Shown: positions 53,190 through 61,695, numbered from the stretch's first letter. The stretch: 64,000 nt of DNA from Terriglobia bacterium (GCA_032252755.1 JAVUPY010000011.1:1-64000); one strand, 5' to 3'. The notes: generated by a model not told the origin, from the letters alone. A program made the numbers and translations.

Positions 53190-53213
53190 GAGCCGAGCCC
53201 GCGGGCCCGGCTC
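53190..53213. terminator. Bidirectional terminator-like hairpin
   Basis: GAGCCGAGCCC and GGGCCCGGCTC pair with one mismatch around GC, between the ends of the zinc-ribbon and SYLF genes; T-rich sequence follows on the minus strand. Confidence 0.65.
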
Positions 53214-53233
53214 CTCGTTCTTCCGCTCCAACC

Positions 53234-53974
53234 CTACTTTGTCGCGTTTGCCTCGCGGAAGTTGGTCCGCACCGATGCCAGAAAATCGCGAGCCTGCGGC
53301 GGCGGGGCCACATTTCCGGCCAGCAGCGTACGGAAGCTGTATTCCTTTCCGTAGAACGCTTGAGTTGAGTCATCGTCCTGCCGAATGTTCGCGCCGCTCA
53401 GCGTCAATCCAGCGAACAATCCACGCGTCCGCGAATACGTCAGTACCTGGGACCGGAGCTTCCAGTCGGTGTTAGCACTGGCGTCTCGCCCCACCGGACC
53501 CGCGGCCACCGAAGCCCCGGCGCCGAGCTTCCAGTTCGCCGATAGCAATTGATCCATGCCCTTCTGGTTCATAATGAGCATTACGAGATCTACGGATTCA
53601 ACTCCGATCTGCGCTCCCCAACTACCGCCGGTCAAGGTGAAGAACGCAGGAGTAGACCAGCGACCGTTCGCGGTCCGGCAGGTGGCGACGCCACGTCCGT
53701 GCTGTGCGCCCACCACGAAGCCGCCTTTAACCATATCGGGAACGATGGCCACGCACTTCGCATCCGCTAGTACATTCTCAGGGATGCCCTGATCGGGTGC
53801 AGACGTCAGTTGTGTAAGAATCTTTCCCGAATCCGACATGCGGCTCAGGACATCTGCACGCGCTTCTGTAACCGGTTGCCCTGCGGCATTAACATGTGTC
53901 GTCTCGTGGTGAGCGCATCCCACAAACGCCAGGGCCATTACGCTGAACACGGCTGATACGGCAATTCTCTTCAT
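53234..53974 (-). CDS. SYLF (Ysc84)-domain lipoprotein
   Basis: 246 residues. Probable lipoprotein signal (LAFVGC with Cys). The SYLF domain runs to about residue 220, with CVAIVPDMVKGGFVVGAQHG, GVATCRTANGRWSTPAFFTL and GSWGAQIGVESVDLVMLIMN. Members bind phosphoinositides in eukaryotes; the bacterial role is not established. GGGGGAG lies before the ATG. Confidence 0.88.
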   Translation of the reverse strand: MKRIAVSAVFSVMALAFVGCAHHETTHVNAAGQPVTEARADVLSRMSDSGKILTQLTSAPDQGIPENVLADAKCVAIVPDMVKGGFVVGAQHGRGVATCRTANGRWSTPAFFTLTGGSWGAQIGVESVDLVMLIMNQKGMDQLLSANWKLGAGASVAAGPVGRDASANTDWKLRSQVLTYSRTRGLFAGLTLSGANIRQDDDSTQAFYGKEYSFRTLLAGNVAPPPQARDFLASVRTNFREANATK

Positions 53975-54156
53975 AGAATCTCCCCCTCTAAATACACCGC
54001 TCGTCTTTATTTGGAAGGGTCATGAAGGGCAGGGGTTTTCAGAAAGGCCAAGAGAATTGTCTTTATATTCAGAGAGGCTCGGCAGAGCTGCAGGCGAACA
54101 GCCCCGGTTGGTGGAGTAAAAGGGGGCACCTGAGTTGACTTCCCGAACTTAGCGTT

Positions 54157-54630
54157 TCAGGCGCGCTTTTTCGCTCCTGCACTCACCTTCGCCGCTTCCC
54201 AAGGACGCTTCGGTCGCGACTGCTCGGGAAGGTCCCGATCTTTGACGCGGTCATAGTGATACGACTCGCTCACGGTTCCCAGCGACTCGTTATAAAGGCT
54301 GTTCAAGCCCATCGCGTCTTTCAATTCCTCGCTGAATGAATGCAATGCCTTGAGATGATCCGCCGTCGCCGCGATTTCCGTCTTGGTTGTCTTCAAGAAC
54401 TTCTGGTAGCCGCGATCCACGAGCTTGGAGATTTCGCCGCCGACCAGGTATCCCGGGTAAGCAAATATTTTCACGCCACCGTTGGCTGTCCGCTCGATCG
54501 CCGCCGAAACGTTATATTTCTTCAAGAACACGCGACCCTGTGTCCCTGGTGCTTCCAGCAGATCAAATGCGTGATCGCGCAGCCAAGCTGTAGCGTCATC
54601 AAATTTCTTCGGTTGAACTTTCTTTGTCAT
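54157..54630 (-). CDS. Conserved hypothetical basic protein
   Basis: 157 residues. Markers: GYLVGGEISKLVDRGYQKFL, and a highly charged tail (KKVQPKK at start, AKVSAGAKKRA at the end). No family named. The start is preceded by AGCAGG. It is located alone. Confidence 0.65.
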   Translation of the reverse strand: MTKKVQPKKFDDATAWLRDHAFDLLEAPGTQGRVFLKKYNVSAAIERTANGGVKIFAYPGYLVGGEISKLVDRGYQKFLKTTKTEIAATADHLKALHSFSEELKDAMGLNSLYNESLGTVSESYHYDRVKDRDLPEQSRPKRPWEAAKVSAGAKKRA

Positions 54631-54895
54631 GAATACCTGCTTCTGTCGCCCTTCGCGCCCAGCCTCTTACCTGACTTCCAATTGCGTTGCAGGGTTGTCT
54701 CACCCCGAAGCGGCACGAGAAATATCAGGACACAACGGAACCTTCGCTTCTCTAATCTACAAAACCTGTAAAACGACGTCGCTCTTACAAAACTCGGCGA
54801 CCCGGTTAGAATGTCGCACATCGGAGGCGTTCCAGCAAGACGGATCCCTTGTACCCTATATCGTGAGGTCGAGCACCCGAGTAACCTGAATCACA

Positions 54896-55357
54896 ATGCT
54901 GGTACTGTCGCAGAACAATTTCGACATGATCCGCACCCATGGCGAATTGACCTATCCCAATGAGTGCTGTGGAGTTCTGCTCGGCCACGTCGCGGGCGCA
55001 CACCACCTCGTCAGCGAAGTCGTGCGCTGCTCAAACACCCGCGGCCAATCGGCCCGCACTCGCTACAGGATTGCCCCAAAAGAGCTAATAGACGTTCAGC
55101 GCGAGGCCCGCGATCGCGGCCTGAGCATCGTCGGCTTCTATCACTCGCATCCCGATGCCCCGCCTCATTTCTCGCGCAACGATCTCGACGAGGCGTATTG
55201 GATGGGCTGCTCCTACGTCATCGCCAGCGTACTCCGTGGATGCGCAGCAGACGTCCGATCGTATTTGCTGGAAGGCGGCGAGGATAAGCGCAATTTCGAG
55301 GAAGAAGGCATCCGTGTTCTGCCCAACGACCGTGGCCGAAACGGCAAAATCCATTAA
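54896..55357 (+). CDS. JAMM/MPN-family metallopeptidase (M67)
   Basis: 153 residues. The JAMM motif is present: Glu23 in YPNECCGVLLG, the metal histidines in GFYHSHPDAPPHFSRNDLDE. Bacterial relatives (Mec) remove a C-terminal extension from sulfur-carrier proteins of the MoaD/ThiS type. A rhodanese gene follows, consistent with sulfur trafficking, but no carrier protein gene is in the window. Confidence 0.88.
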   Translation: MLVLSQNNFDMIRTHGELTYPNECCGVLLGHVAGAHHLVSEVVRCSNTRGQSARTRYRIAPKELIDVQREARDRGLSIVGFYHSHPDAPPHFSRNDLDEAYWMGCSYVIASVLRGCAADVRSYLLEGGEDKRNFEEEGIRVLPNDRGRNGKIH

Positions 55358-55432
55358 CAGAATCGCGTCCGATCCACCGTCCCGCTCATCCATTCAGAAG
55401 ACAGCAGCGGCTACTGCCGCCGAGGTACACGT

Positions 55433-55759
55433 TTGTCCGATGTCCCACAAATGCACGCAGAAGATCTGAAACAGCGACTCGATGCCCAAGATGACGTTTT
55501 CGTCCTCGATGTTCGTGAACCGCACGAATATCAGGCCGGCAATATCGGCGGCCACCTGATCCCACTCAACGACCTCCCTGGGAGACTTGGCGAATTAGAT
55601 CCTGATCGGGAGACGGTTGTGTACTGCCGCTCCGGTGTGCGCAGCACCAGGGCAGTCGAATTCCTGCGCGCCCAAGGCTTCAGCAACGTGAAGAATCTCA
55701 CCGGCGGCATTCTCGCCTGGGCGGAAAAAGTGGATCCGCGTCTGAAGGGGAGAGTATGA
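55433..55759 (+). CDS. Rhodanese-domain sulfurtransferase
   Basis: 108 residues from a TTG at 55433 with GAGG 7 nt before it. The active loop is VVYCRSGVRSTRAVEFLRAQ, with Cys as the persulfide site. The ending (NVKNLTGGILAWAEKVDP) resembles the MoeB/ThiF-linked rhodanese tail. The final bases overlap the start of the DinB gene (ATGA). Confidence 0.88.
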   Translation: MSDVPQMHAEDLKQRLDAQDDVFVLDVREPHEYQAGNIGGHLIPLNDLPGRLGELDPDRETVVYCRSGVRSTRAVEFLRAQGFSNVKNLTGGILAWAEKVDPRLKGRV

Positions 55760-56220
55760 ATGAGCAGACATATTTCCGCCGCCTCGCCGCACACGACGAG
55801 TGGGCGAATCGCAAACTCATCGAAGCCTTGCGGAACCTGACTTCCCCGCCGCAGCGCGCCCTCGACATCATGGCCCATATTCTCGGCACGGAGTGGACGT
55901 GGCTGGGCCGCATCCACGGCTCCACGCCGGCGATGAAAGTCTGGCCCGGAATCTCCCTCGACGCGTGCGACCAGGAATTGCCGAAACTTCGCGAGGCATG
56001 GGACAACTTGCTCCGCTCCACCGAGTTCGATTCGACGTACCCTTACACGAACACCAAGGGCGAACACTTCGAAAGCAACGTTCGCGACACCCTGACGCAC
56101 GTATTCCTGCACTCGCACTATCACCGCGGCCAGGTTGTCCGTATCATCCGGGAACTTGGCGTTGAGCCGCCCTACATCGACTTCATCGAATCGGTTCGAA
56201 AGGGCTATGTTACAGGTTGA
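55756..56220 (+). CDS. DinB-like four-helix metalloprotein
   Basis: 154 residues. DinB/YfiT motifs: LAAHDEWANRKLIEALRNL, MAHILGTEWTWLGRIHG and HVFLHSHYHRGQVVRIIREL (metal-binding His). It may be a thiol transferase (bacillithiol or similar) or act in detoxification. ATGA overlap with the rhodanese gene. selD starts 60 bp later. Confidence 0.85.
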   Translation: MNEQTYFRRLAAHDEWANRKLIEALRNLTSPPQRALDIMAHILGTEWTWLGRIHGSTPAMKVWPGISLDACDQELPKLREAWDNLLRSTEFDSTYPYTNTKGEHFESNVRDTLTHVFLHSHYHRGQVVRIIRELGVEPPYIDFIESVRKGYVTG

Positions 56221-56280
56221 GGCAATCCGCCCTGCTCCGCGAAATCCGCGGTTGCTGTCCGGCATGATTAAAATAGTGTA

Positions 56281-57321
56281 ATGACCGACAAACGAGTGCG
56301 CCTGACCGAACAGGTCAAGGCGGCCGGTTGAGCTAGCAAGCTAAGTCCGGCGGTGCTGGACTCGGTGCTTGGGAAATTAGCCCGGCAACAGGACGCGAAT
56401 GTGCTGGTTGGCTTCGACAAAGCCGACGACGCTGGCGTGTACCTCATCGCGCCCAACCTCGCCTTGGTTCAGACTGTCGATTTCTTTACGCCAATCGTGG
56501 ACGATCCCTACACCTTCGGGCAGGTCGCCGCAGTCAATGCGCTGAGCGACGTTTACGCGATGGGCGGCAAGCCCGTCTCCGCACTCGCAATGGTCTGCTT
56601 CCCCGAGAAAGGCGATTTCGAAATTCTTGAGCAGATCCTCGCCGGGGGGCTCAGCAAGATGGTCGAGGCCAGTTGCACCGTCATTGGCGGCCACTCCATC
56701 CGCGATCCAGAAATCAAGTTCGGCTATGCCGTCACCGGCACCATCGACCCCAATCGGATCATGGCCAACTCTGGCGCGCGTCCCGGAGACCGCCTCATCC
56801 TCACCAAGCCTCTCGGCACCGGCGTAATCTCCACGGCCATCAAGCAGGGCAAAGCGGCGTCGGAGTGGATCGCATCTGCAACCGCATCGATGACGACGCT
56901 GAACAAGCACGCCTCGGAAATCGCGCTCAAATACGATGTCCACGGCATGACCGACATCACCGGCTTCGGCCTCATCGGCCACGCCCGCGAACTCGCGCTG
57001 GCGTCTGGGGTAAGCCTGGAAATTGAAAGTCGCGAACTCCCCGTCCTTCCTGGCGCGCTCGAAGCCATCCGCGCCGGTTTCATCCCCGGCGGCCTGAACG
57101 CCAACCGCGACTTCGCCGAATGTGTTGTTGCTGGGAAGGAAAGAATTTCCCGCGATCTATGGACGCTGCTCTTCGATCCGCAGACCGCCGGCGGTTTACT
57201 GATCTCGGTGACCGAAAGTGATTGCGAGAGGCTGGTGAGCGAGCTTCAGAATGGTGGAGTCAAAGCGACGGCCATTGGCAGGGTTCTGCCCGAAGGCAAG
57301 CCGTTAATCAAGGTCGTCTGA
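56281..57321 (+). CDS. selD: Selenophosphate synthetase, itself a selenoprotein (Sec17)
   Basis: 346 residues including an in-frame TGA at 56329-56331 (codon 17). Before it, 16 codons from the ATG at 56281; after it, the frame is open to the stop. The sequence reads VKAAG, Sec, ASKLSP, so Sec17 and Lys20 match the E. coli Cys17 and Lys20 exactly. The rest shows GFDKADDAGVYLIAPNLALV, DPYTFGQVAAVNALSDVYAM and GGHSIRDPEIKFGYAVTGTI. It makes selenophosphate from selenide and ATP. A SECIS hairpin lies at 56344-56362. A TAAAAT box 6 nt before the ATG with no Shine-Dalgarno suggests a leaderless mRNA. Confidence 0.92.
56344..56362 (+). other. Candidate bacterial SECIS element of selD
   Basis: AGUCCGGC pairs with GCUGGACU (8 bp, one G-U) around a GGU apical loop at 56352-56354. 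The loop G starts 20 nt after the UGA, in the known range, and is part of the codons for VLDS-type residues that follow. It fits the bSECIS shape as well as the bcp one. Confidence 0.78.
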
Positions 57322-58053
57322 TTACTGCACCGTCACCGGTTTCGGGCTCTCATCCAGTGCCGGCACTGCGTTTGGGAACCGCTCCTGGAACTTCCAGTTC
57401 AGCCACATTTCCAGTGCCGCCTGGTTCGACTTCGACATCCCGTTGAAGCGCAACCCCATTCGCTGATCCCGTTTCCATGCGACCTCGCACGCTCCCGTAA
57501 TGTCTGCGCGGGTTTCCGGCAGCGTGAAGCGGAAGGTACCCTGTAAATCCAGCTCGAGATCGGCCGGGCAGCTCAGCATCGCCCCGCCCTGGCTCAAGTC
57601 GCGCATCTGTGCCATCACCGCGCTGTAGCCCGGGAAGTCGAGATAAACAGGCACACTGATACTGTGCCGGTAATACCGTCGTCGTTCCCCGACCATCAGC
57701 CCGCAAGCGGCCTTGAAGCAACGCGCTGCGCGTTCCATGTTCAGCGGTTTCTCCAGCACGAAATTCGCGCCCATGCTGAAGGCGTCGCTCATCGTCGTCG
57801 AGTCGTGCACGATCGCGAACACGATCGCGTTTTTTGTGTATCCTTCGCCGCGAAGGATCGAAAGCAGGTCGGCACCGCAATCAATGTCGTCGCAGTCAAC
57901 GATGATGCCTTCAAACTTTTTTGATTTGAGCATGCGAAGGCCGGCGGCCGGTGCGGTGCAGACTTCGGTGCGAATTCCAACGTTCCCAAGTACGCGCCGT
58001 AACATCGTGTGCGCGCGGGCGTCGGTGCTGAGGAGGAGGGCAGTCAGCTCCAT
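57322..58053 (-). CDS. Receiver-like plus PilZ domain protein
   Basis: 243 residues. The N-terminal receiver-like domain (about 1-125) has Asp53 (IIVDCDD) and the terminal Lys (FVLEKPLNM); the first acid pair of a true receiver is missing (STDA at its place), so phosphorylation is doubtful. The PilZ domain (about 130-225) has RRRYYRHSISVPV and DLSQGGAML, the c-di-GMP-binding RxxxR and DxSxxG. It ends adjacent to selD on the opposite strand. Confidence 0.8.
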   Translation of the reverse strand: MELTALLLSTDARAHTMLRRVLGNVGIRTEVCTAPAAGLRMLKSKKFEGIIVDCDDIDCGADLLSILRGEGYTKNAIVFAIVHDSTTMSDAFSMGANFVLEKPLNMERAARCFKAACGLMVGERRRYYRHSISVPVYLDFPGYSAVMAQMRDLSQGGAMLSCPADLELDLQGTFRFTLPETRADITGACEVAWKRDQRMGLRFNGMSKSNQAALEMWLNWKFQERFPNAVPALDESPKPVTVQ

Positions 58054-58251
58054 ATGCCCTCATGCTAGTCCCATCCTCCTTTGTATCTAAGATCACGAAA
58101 GTAATTGCACGTGCGGACCTTGTATCTTCCGTAACGCCACTTGTGATGCTGAGCACAGCGCCCTTTTGTCATGATGAGATGCGGCCCAGAGCCCTCCCGC
58201 GGCAGTCTGCTATCCTGGCGCAGCGAAGGATACTTTGAACTCTCGCGCTGT

Positions 58252-58731
58252 CTAGAGTTTCTTCACCGCCGCGCGGCCCAGTATCCCATCCCTCAATTGC
58301 ACAACCGTGTTTCCCAGTGAAGGATGCCGTACCTCTGGCGCGATCTCCGCCAGCGGTGCCAGCACAAACATGCGCTCGGGCAAGCCCGGGTGAGGAACCG
58401 TCAGCCCCGGCTCGTCCACCAACTGGTCACCATATAGCAGGATATCGATGTCGATATTTCGCGGGCCCTTCGGCCGCGTACGCTCGCGACCCATGGATCG
58501 CTCAATCGCCAACACGCCCGCAAGAAGCTCCTGTGGCGACCGGCTCGTGACCAGTTTCACCGCGCAGTTGATGAACCACGGCTGATCCGTAACCTCGACA
58601 GGCTCCGTCTCATAAAACGAGGACACCGCCTCAACGTGCCCCAGTTGCTTCAGCCGTTCAATCGCCGCGCGGAGGTTCCCCTCGCGGTCGCCCACGTTCG
58701 AGCCCAGCGAAAGGTATGCCGTCGCTTCCAT
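58252..58731 (-). CDS. folK: 2-amino-4-hydroxy-6-hydroxymethyldihydropteridine pyrophosphokinase
   Basis: 159 residues. YLSLGSNVGDREGNLRAAIE, RERTRPKGPRNIDIDILLYG and PGLPERMFVLAPLAEIAPE are the FolK signatures. It pyrophosphorylates the folate precursor. The gene before it ends 10 bp upstream, so they may be one operon. Confidence 0.96.
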   Translation of the reverse strand: MEATAYLSLGSNVGDREGNLRAAIERLKQLGHVEAVSSFYETEPVEVTDQPWFINCAVKLVTSRSPQELLAGVLAIERSMGRERTRPKGPRNIDIDILLYGDQLVDEPGLTVPHPGLPERMFVLAPLAEIAPEVRHPSLGNTVVQLRDGILGRAAVKKL

Positions 58732-58741
58732 GAGAAACGAG

Positions 58742-59398
58742 TCAGGGAATGATCAAGCTGCTCTTCGCATCCGGCGCGGTCGCATTCGAGGCCGTCTGCG
58801 CAGGGAACTGTGCCCGCAGCGAATCCAAGAAGGCCCGCGACTTCCGCCGCCCATTCGTGCGCGAGTGTCCCATGCGCACGAGGAACACGAGCACCCGAAC
58901 CACGCCAGAGTCTTTCAACTGGAAATATCCGAGATGCTGTTCTTCCAGTTGCCGATACTGCGCAATCATCTTGTCGAGTTCTTCCTGGAGCGCCTGCTGC
59001 ATCGGGTTCGGCGAGTTCTCCGTCACGATCAGCCCCGACCCGGCGCGCGTCGCCGCCGTCCGCGTGATCGCCGTCAACGCCCGCAGGAACTCCTGGTCCG
59101 TCCAGTCCTTCTGCCGCGCCGCCAGTTGCGCTATGCCAAACATCAGCCCGGCGATCAGGTGCTCGTGATCATAGAAGAAGCGCTGCTCCAGATTCACGTC
59201 GCGAAACAACTCTTCGCTGGCCAGCGATTCCACGGATCTCGGCTTCTCATGCTGCCTTGCCTGCTGCAGATACGTGCAGTCGCTCGAACAATCGAGGCTC
59301 GTCTCGCGCTCCGTCCCGCAGCATTGCGCACAAATTCGGTCGTGCACCGCCAGGCAGAAGCGCTTCTCTTTCCGGGTTTCACAAAGAGAACAGCTCAA
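58742..59398 (-). CDS. Protein with N-terminal Cys-rich zinc-binding motif, function unknown
   Basis: 218 residues. The N-terminus has the pattern MSCSLCETRKEKRFCLAVHD then ICAQCCGTERETSLDC, a likely zinc-binding module. The middle and end are helical, with LEQRFFYDHEHLIAGLMFGI. No family named. It is 10 bp upstream of folK in the same direction. Confidence 0.6.
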   Translation of the reverse strand: MSCSLCETRKEKRFCLAVHDRICAQCCGTERETSLDCSSDCTYLQQARQHEKPRSVESLASEELFRDVNLEQRFFYDHEHLIAGLMFGIAQLAARQKDWTDQEFLRALTAITRTAATRAGSGLIVTENSPNPMQQALQEELDKMIAQYRQLEEQHLGYFQLKDSGVVRVLVFLVRMGHSRTNGRRKSRAFLDSLRAQFPAQTASNATAPDAKSSLIIP

Positions 59399-59563
59399 GA
59401 TCCACTCCCATTCCCATTATGGCACCCTCCAGAGGACAATCCACAATCCACGACTTACGATCCACGGCTTCACCTTGTTGTTATTTTTCTCTCACCATTT
59501 TTGCTGTTCCACTGCCTCAACCCCCGCAAAGGGGCGTAAATAGAGGCCTTTTCGGGGTAGGCC

Positions 59564-59572
59564 TGTGGAAAA
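59564..59572. promoter_or_regulatory. DnaA-box-like 9-mer upstream of HU
   Basis: TGTGGAAAA is one mismatch from TGTGGATAA. It lies about 110 bp before the HU start. Weak evidence; may be chance. Confidence 0.2.
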
Positions 59573-59675
59573 CCCGCATAAAATCAGGCAAATAACGCTT
59601 TCCATGCTTCTTCCGCGAGTATAAGATACGACGCTTGGGTAGTCGTTTTACCCATATTCAAGGAGGATATATTCC

Positions 59676-59969
59676 ATGGCAGCAGGCATGACCAAGACAC
59701 AGCTCGTGCGCCTGATGGCTGAGAAGGCGGAAGTCAGCAACAAGACCGCCGCGGCATTTCTGGCGAACCTCGCCGAAGTAGCCGTGAAGGAAACCAAGAA
59801 GAACGGCGTGTTCGTTCTCCCCGGCCTCGGCCGCCTCAAGAAGTCGGCGCGCAAGGCTCGCATGGGCCGCAACCCGCAGACCGGCGAACCGATCAAGATC
59901 CCGGCCAAGACGGTTTGCAAGTTCTACGTCGCGAAGGCCGTGAAGGACGCGGTCGCTCCCAAGAAGTAG
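59676..59969 (+). CDS. HU-family DNA-binding protein
   Basis: 97 residues with the HU/IHF body: MTKTQLVRLMAEKAEVSNKT, PGLGRLKKSARKARMGRNPQ then TGEPIKIPAKTVCKFYV. An excellent AAGGAGG lies 10 nt before the ATG. It bends and packs chromosomal DNA. Slight atypical end (VAPKK). Confidence 0.95.
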   Translation: MAAGMTKTQLVRLMAEKAEVSNKTAAAFLANLAEVAVKETKKNGVFVLPGLGRLKKSARKARMGRNPQTGEPIKIPAKTVCKFYVAKAVKDAVAPKK

Positions 59970-59991
59970 TTCCGGGTCCGTTAAGAGTCGC

Positions 59992-60016
59992 AAGGCCGGC
60001 TGCATCTGCCGGCCTT
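59992..60016 (+). terminator. Terminator of the HU gene
   Basis: AAGGCCGGC and GCCGGCCTT form a 9-bp stem with a 7-nt loop, 23 bp after the stop, followed by CTGCTTTAG. The T-run is short, so termination strength is uncertain. Confidence 0.65.
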
Positions 60017-60039
60017 CTGCTTTAGCCCCACCCCCTGTT

Positions 60040-60266
60040 TTGGTTCCTCCGGTTTTCAATCACTTACGGAAATTAGGGCGCGAGACGTATGAGAACAAAG
60101 GTTTTAAATCTGAAAATATCAGAGTGCCTTTTGTTCGCAAGGATTTGCGCACGAAAAATGTGATTTTTGCCGCATTTCGGCACGGCTAAAGGATACGGGT
60201 GCGCGGGTTGAGAAAGATCGCAAATAGCGACGGCGCCCGGTAAAGGCGCCGTTCGATGGAACTCTG
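60040..60266. repeat. Dispersed non-coding element, copy 2
   Basis: CTTACGGAAATT (60063-60074) and TAAATCTGAAAATA (60105-60118), again 42 nt apart, then a perfect terminal hairpin ACGGCGCC (60230-60237) and GGCGCCGT (60245-60252). Homologous ends and spacing with copy 1 at 19853-20235. Confidence 0.6.
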
Positions 60267-60632
60267 TCCGAATACATTATATCAAATTGAGGAGTGATTT
60301 CTGAGGTTTTGGTTGAAACTATATTTCGAGTGCGCTGAATATTTTGCGAGGAATTGTGAGGTGTGCACGGTTGACAGGTGATAACGGCGTTCTCAGTTCC
60401 CGGCTGGTTGTTCGTTCTTCGTTCAGCGTTCTTCGTTTTAACCCGCATCTGGTGACTGCGGCAGTTTGCCCCGCTTCGGTTCATAATGAATTCTTAACTG
60501 CAATGCGCATGAATACCTATCAGTGTCGACTTCGTTAATGCAAGGGAATTGGACTCTAGGATGCGGTCAGGTGAACCGCCGAAGAGGTTGGGCTGTTCGA
60601 GGATCGATGTAGGCGTTGAGAAAAGCAAAAGA

Positions 60633-60663
60633 CCCGCCCTAGCGGAGCTAGGACGGGGCACCC
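60633..60663. repeat. REP-like hairpin (CCCGCCCTAGCG family)
   Basis: CCCGCCCTAGCGGAGCTAGG then ACGGGGCACCC, nearly identical to the copy at 20431. Confidence 0.6.
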
Positions 60664-60726
60664 GAAGGACTCTTAAAGTGTGGTTAGGGTGGGTCAGCCG
60701 CCACAGGAGAGTTCATACTTGGGAGG

Positions 60727-60747
60727 AATGCAGGTCACCTCGACTCC
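60727..60747. repeat. Repeat box AATGCAGGTCACCTCGACTC, copy 1
   Basis: Identical over about 21 bp to 61696-61716, each followed by G/C-rich sequence with GCTCGGGATGACG boxes. Confidence 0.6.
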
Positions 60748-60922
60748 GCGCGCAACCACCCCAGCAGCGGAGCTGCCGGGGGCCCCGGTCGCGCGCTCCG
60801 CTCGGGATGACGACTTTGGGGGTGGCGTGCCTCCGCTCGGGATCACGAGGTTGGGGGGGCGGTTCCGCTCGGGATGACGGGGTTGGGATTAATCAACGGG
60901 ACAGTGGTAAGAAAATCAAGAA

Positions 60923-60951
60923 CCCCACCCTACCAAGCCAGGGCGGGGCAC
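60923..60951. repeat. REP-like hairpin, diverged copy
   Basis: CCCCACCCTACCAAGCCAGG followed by GCGGGGCAC; the arms are diverged from the family. It lies just after the end of the secreted-protein gene at 60986. Confidence 0.45.
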
Positions 60952-60985
60952 TCGGCGTTACCAGTCCGTGGTTCTGAGAAGAGGA

Positions 60986-61516
60986 TTACTTCACCAGTTC
61001 CGCCGAGAGAGTGTTGAAGCCGAGCGTGATGGTGTCGTTCTCGGCAAAGAAATCGACTCCACCTCCGCAAACCGTGACTACGTTGGGGCCCTTGGCGAGT
61101 TTGTAGTCGCCGGGCATGATTACCCATCGGAAGGTTGCCGGCGAGAATGACGCCTGGTTTTCCGGAGAGAAGGTCGGAACATTCGCAGGTCCGTAGAACG
61201 CACACACTCCATCATTGAGGCGGAGACCAGCGTAGAACGGCGCGGTCGCGCGGTAGTCCACGCTGAAGGTGACTACGATCGGGACCAGCTTGTCTTGCGG
61301 TTCTGTGACGGTGATGGACGCATCCCAGAGTTTGCAGCAACGTCCGACGTGGGTTTCGCCCTGGTAAACCGTGCGCACAACCTTGGGCGGAGCCTGGGTG
61401 GCATCCGAATTTTGCAGATTCTGGGCAGCAACTGAAATTGATGCCATTGTGAACGCGCAAACCAATAGCGCCAGCAGCACCAGGTTGCGCTTGTTGAGCA
61501 CTGACCACAGTTTCAT
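60986..61516 (-). CDS. Secreted protein, function unknown
   Basis: 176 residues with a signal peptide (after MKLWSVLNKRN, a hydrophobic LVLLALLVCAFTMASISVA, cleavage near AAQ). The mature part is beta-rich, with the Cys pair RCCKLWDASITV and a single Cys in NDGVCAFYGP and VTVCGGGVDFF. No family recognised. It lies between repeat blocks. Confidence 0.65.
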   Translation of the reverse strand: MKLWSVLNKRNLVLLALLVCAFTMASISVAAQNLQNSDATQAPPKVVRTVYQGETHVGRCCKLWDASITVTEPQDKLVPIVVTFSVDYRATAPFYAGLRLNDGVCAFYGPANVPTFSPENQASFSPATFRWVIMPGDYKLAKGPNVVTVCGGGVDFFAENDTITLGFNTLSAELVK

Positions 61517-61695
61517 TTCCTTCTCCTCACCTGTTTTGAATTTTGCCTGTCTTGGCTGAAGGGAGATTAGGGCAAGGGCGGAGGGAGAGTCCTTGAAGGA
61601 ATCTGGTTTTTTTCTGAAAAAACGCTGAGAAGAGAGTTGGGTTCTGAAAGGAGGTCTGGGGCGCTGGGAAAATCAGGTTCGTGGTGTCCGGAGAG

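Larger units (their letters stand above)
59970..60985. other. Repeat-rich intergenic region
   Basis: 1016 bp with no convincing gene. It contains the HU terminator, copy 2 of the dispersed element (60040-60266), REP-like hairpins at 60633 and 60923, and repeats with GCTCGGGATGACG at 60795-60895 and AATGCAGGTCACCTCGACTC at 60727. Confidence 0.6.

Noticed and set aside
60549-60977. 142-residue ORF on the plus strand in the repeat region
   Set aside because: It is composed of dispersed repeats (REP-like and GCTCGGGATGACG boxes) and has no recognisable protein sequence.
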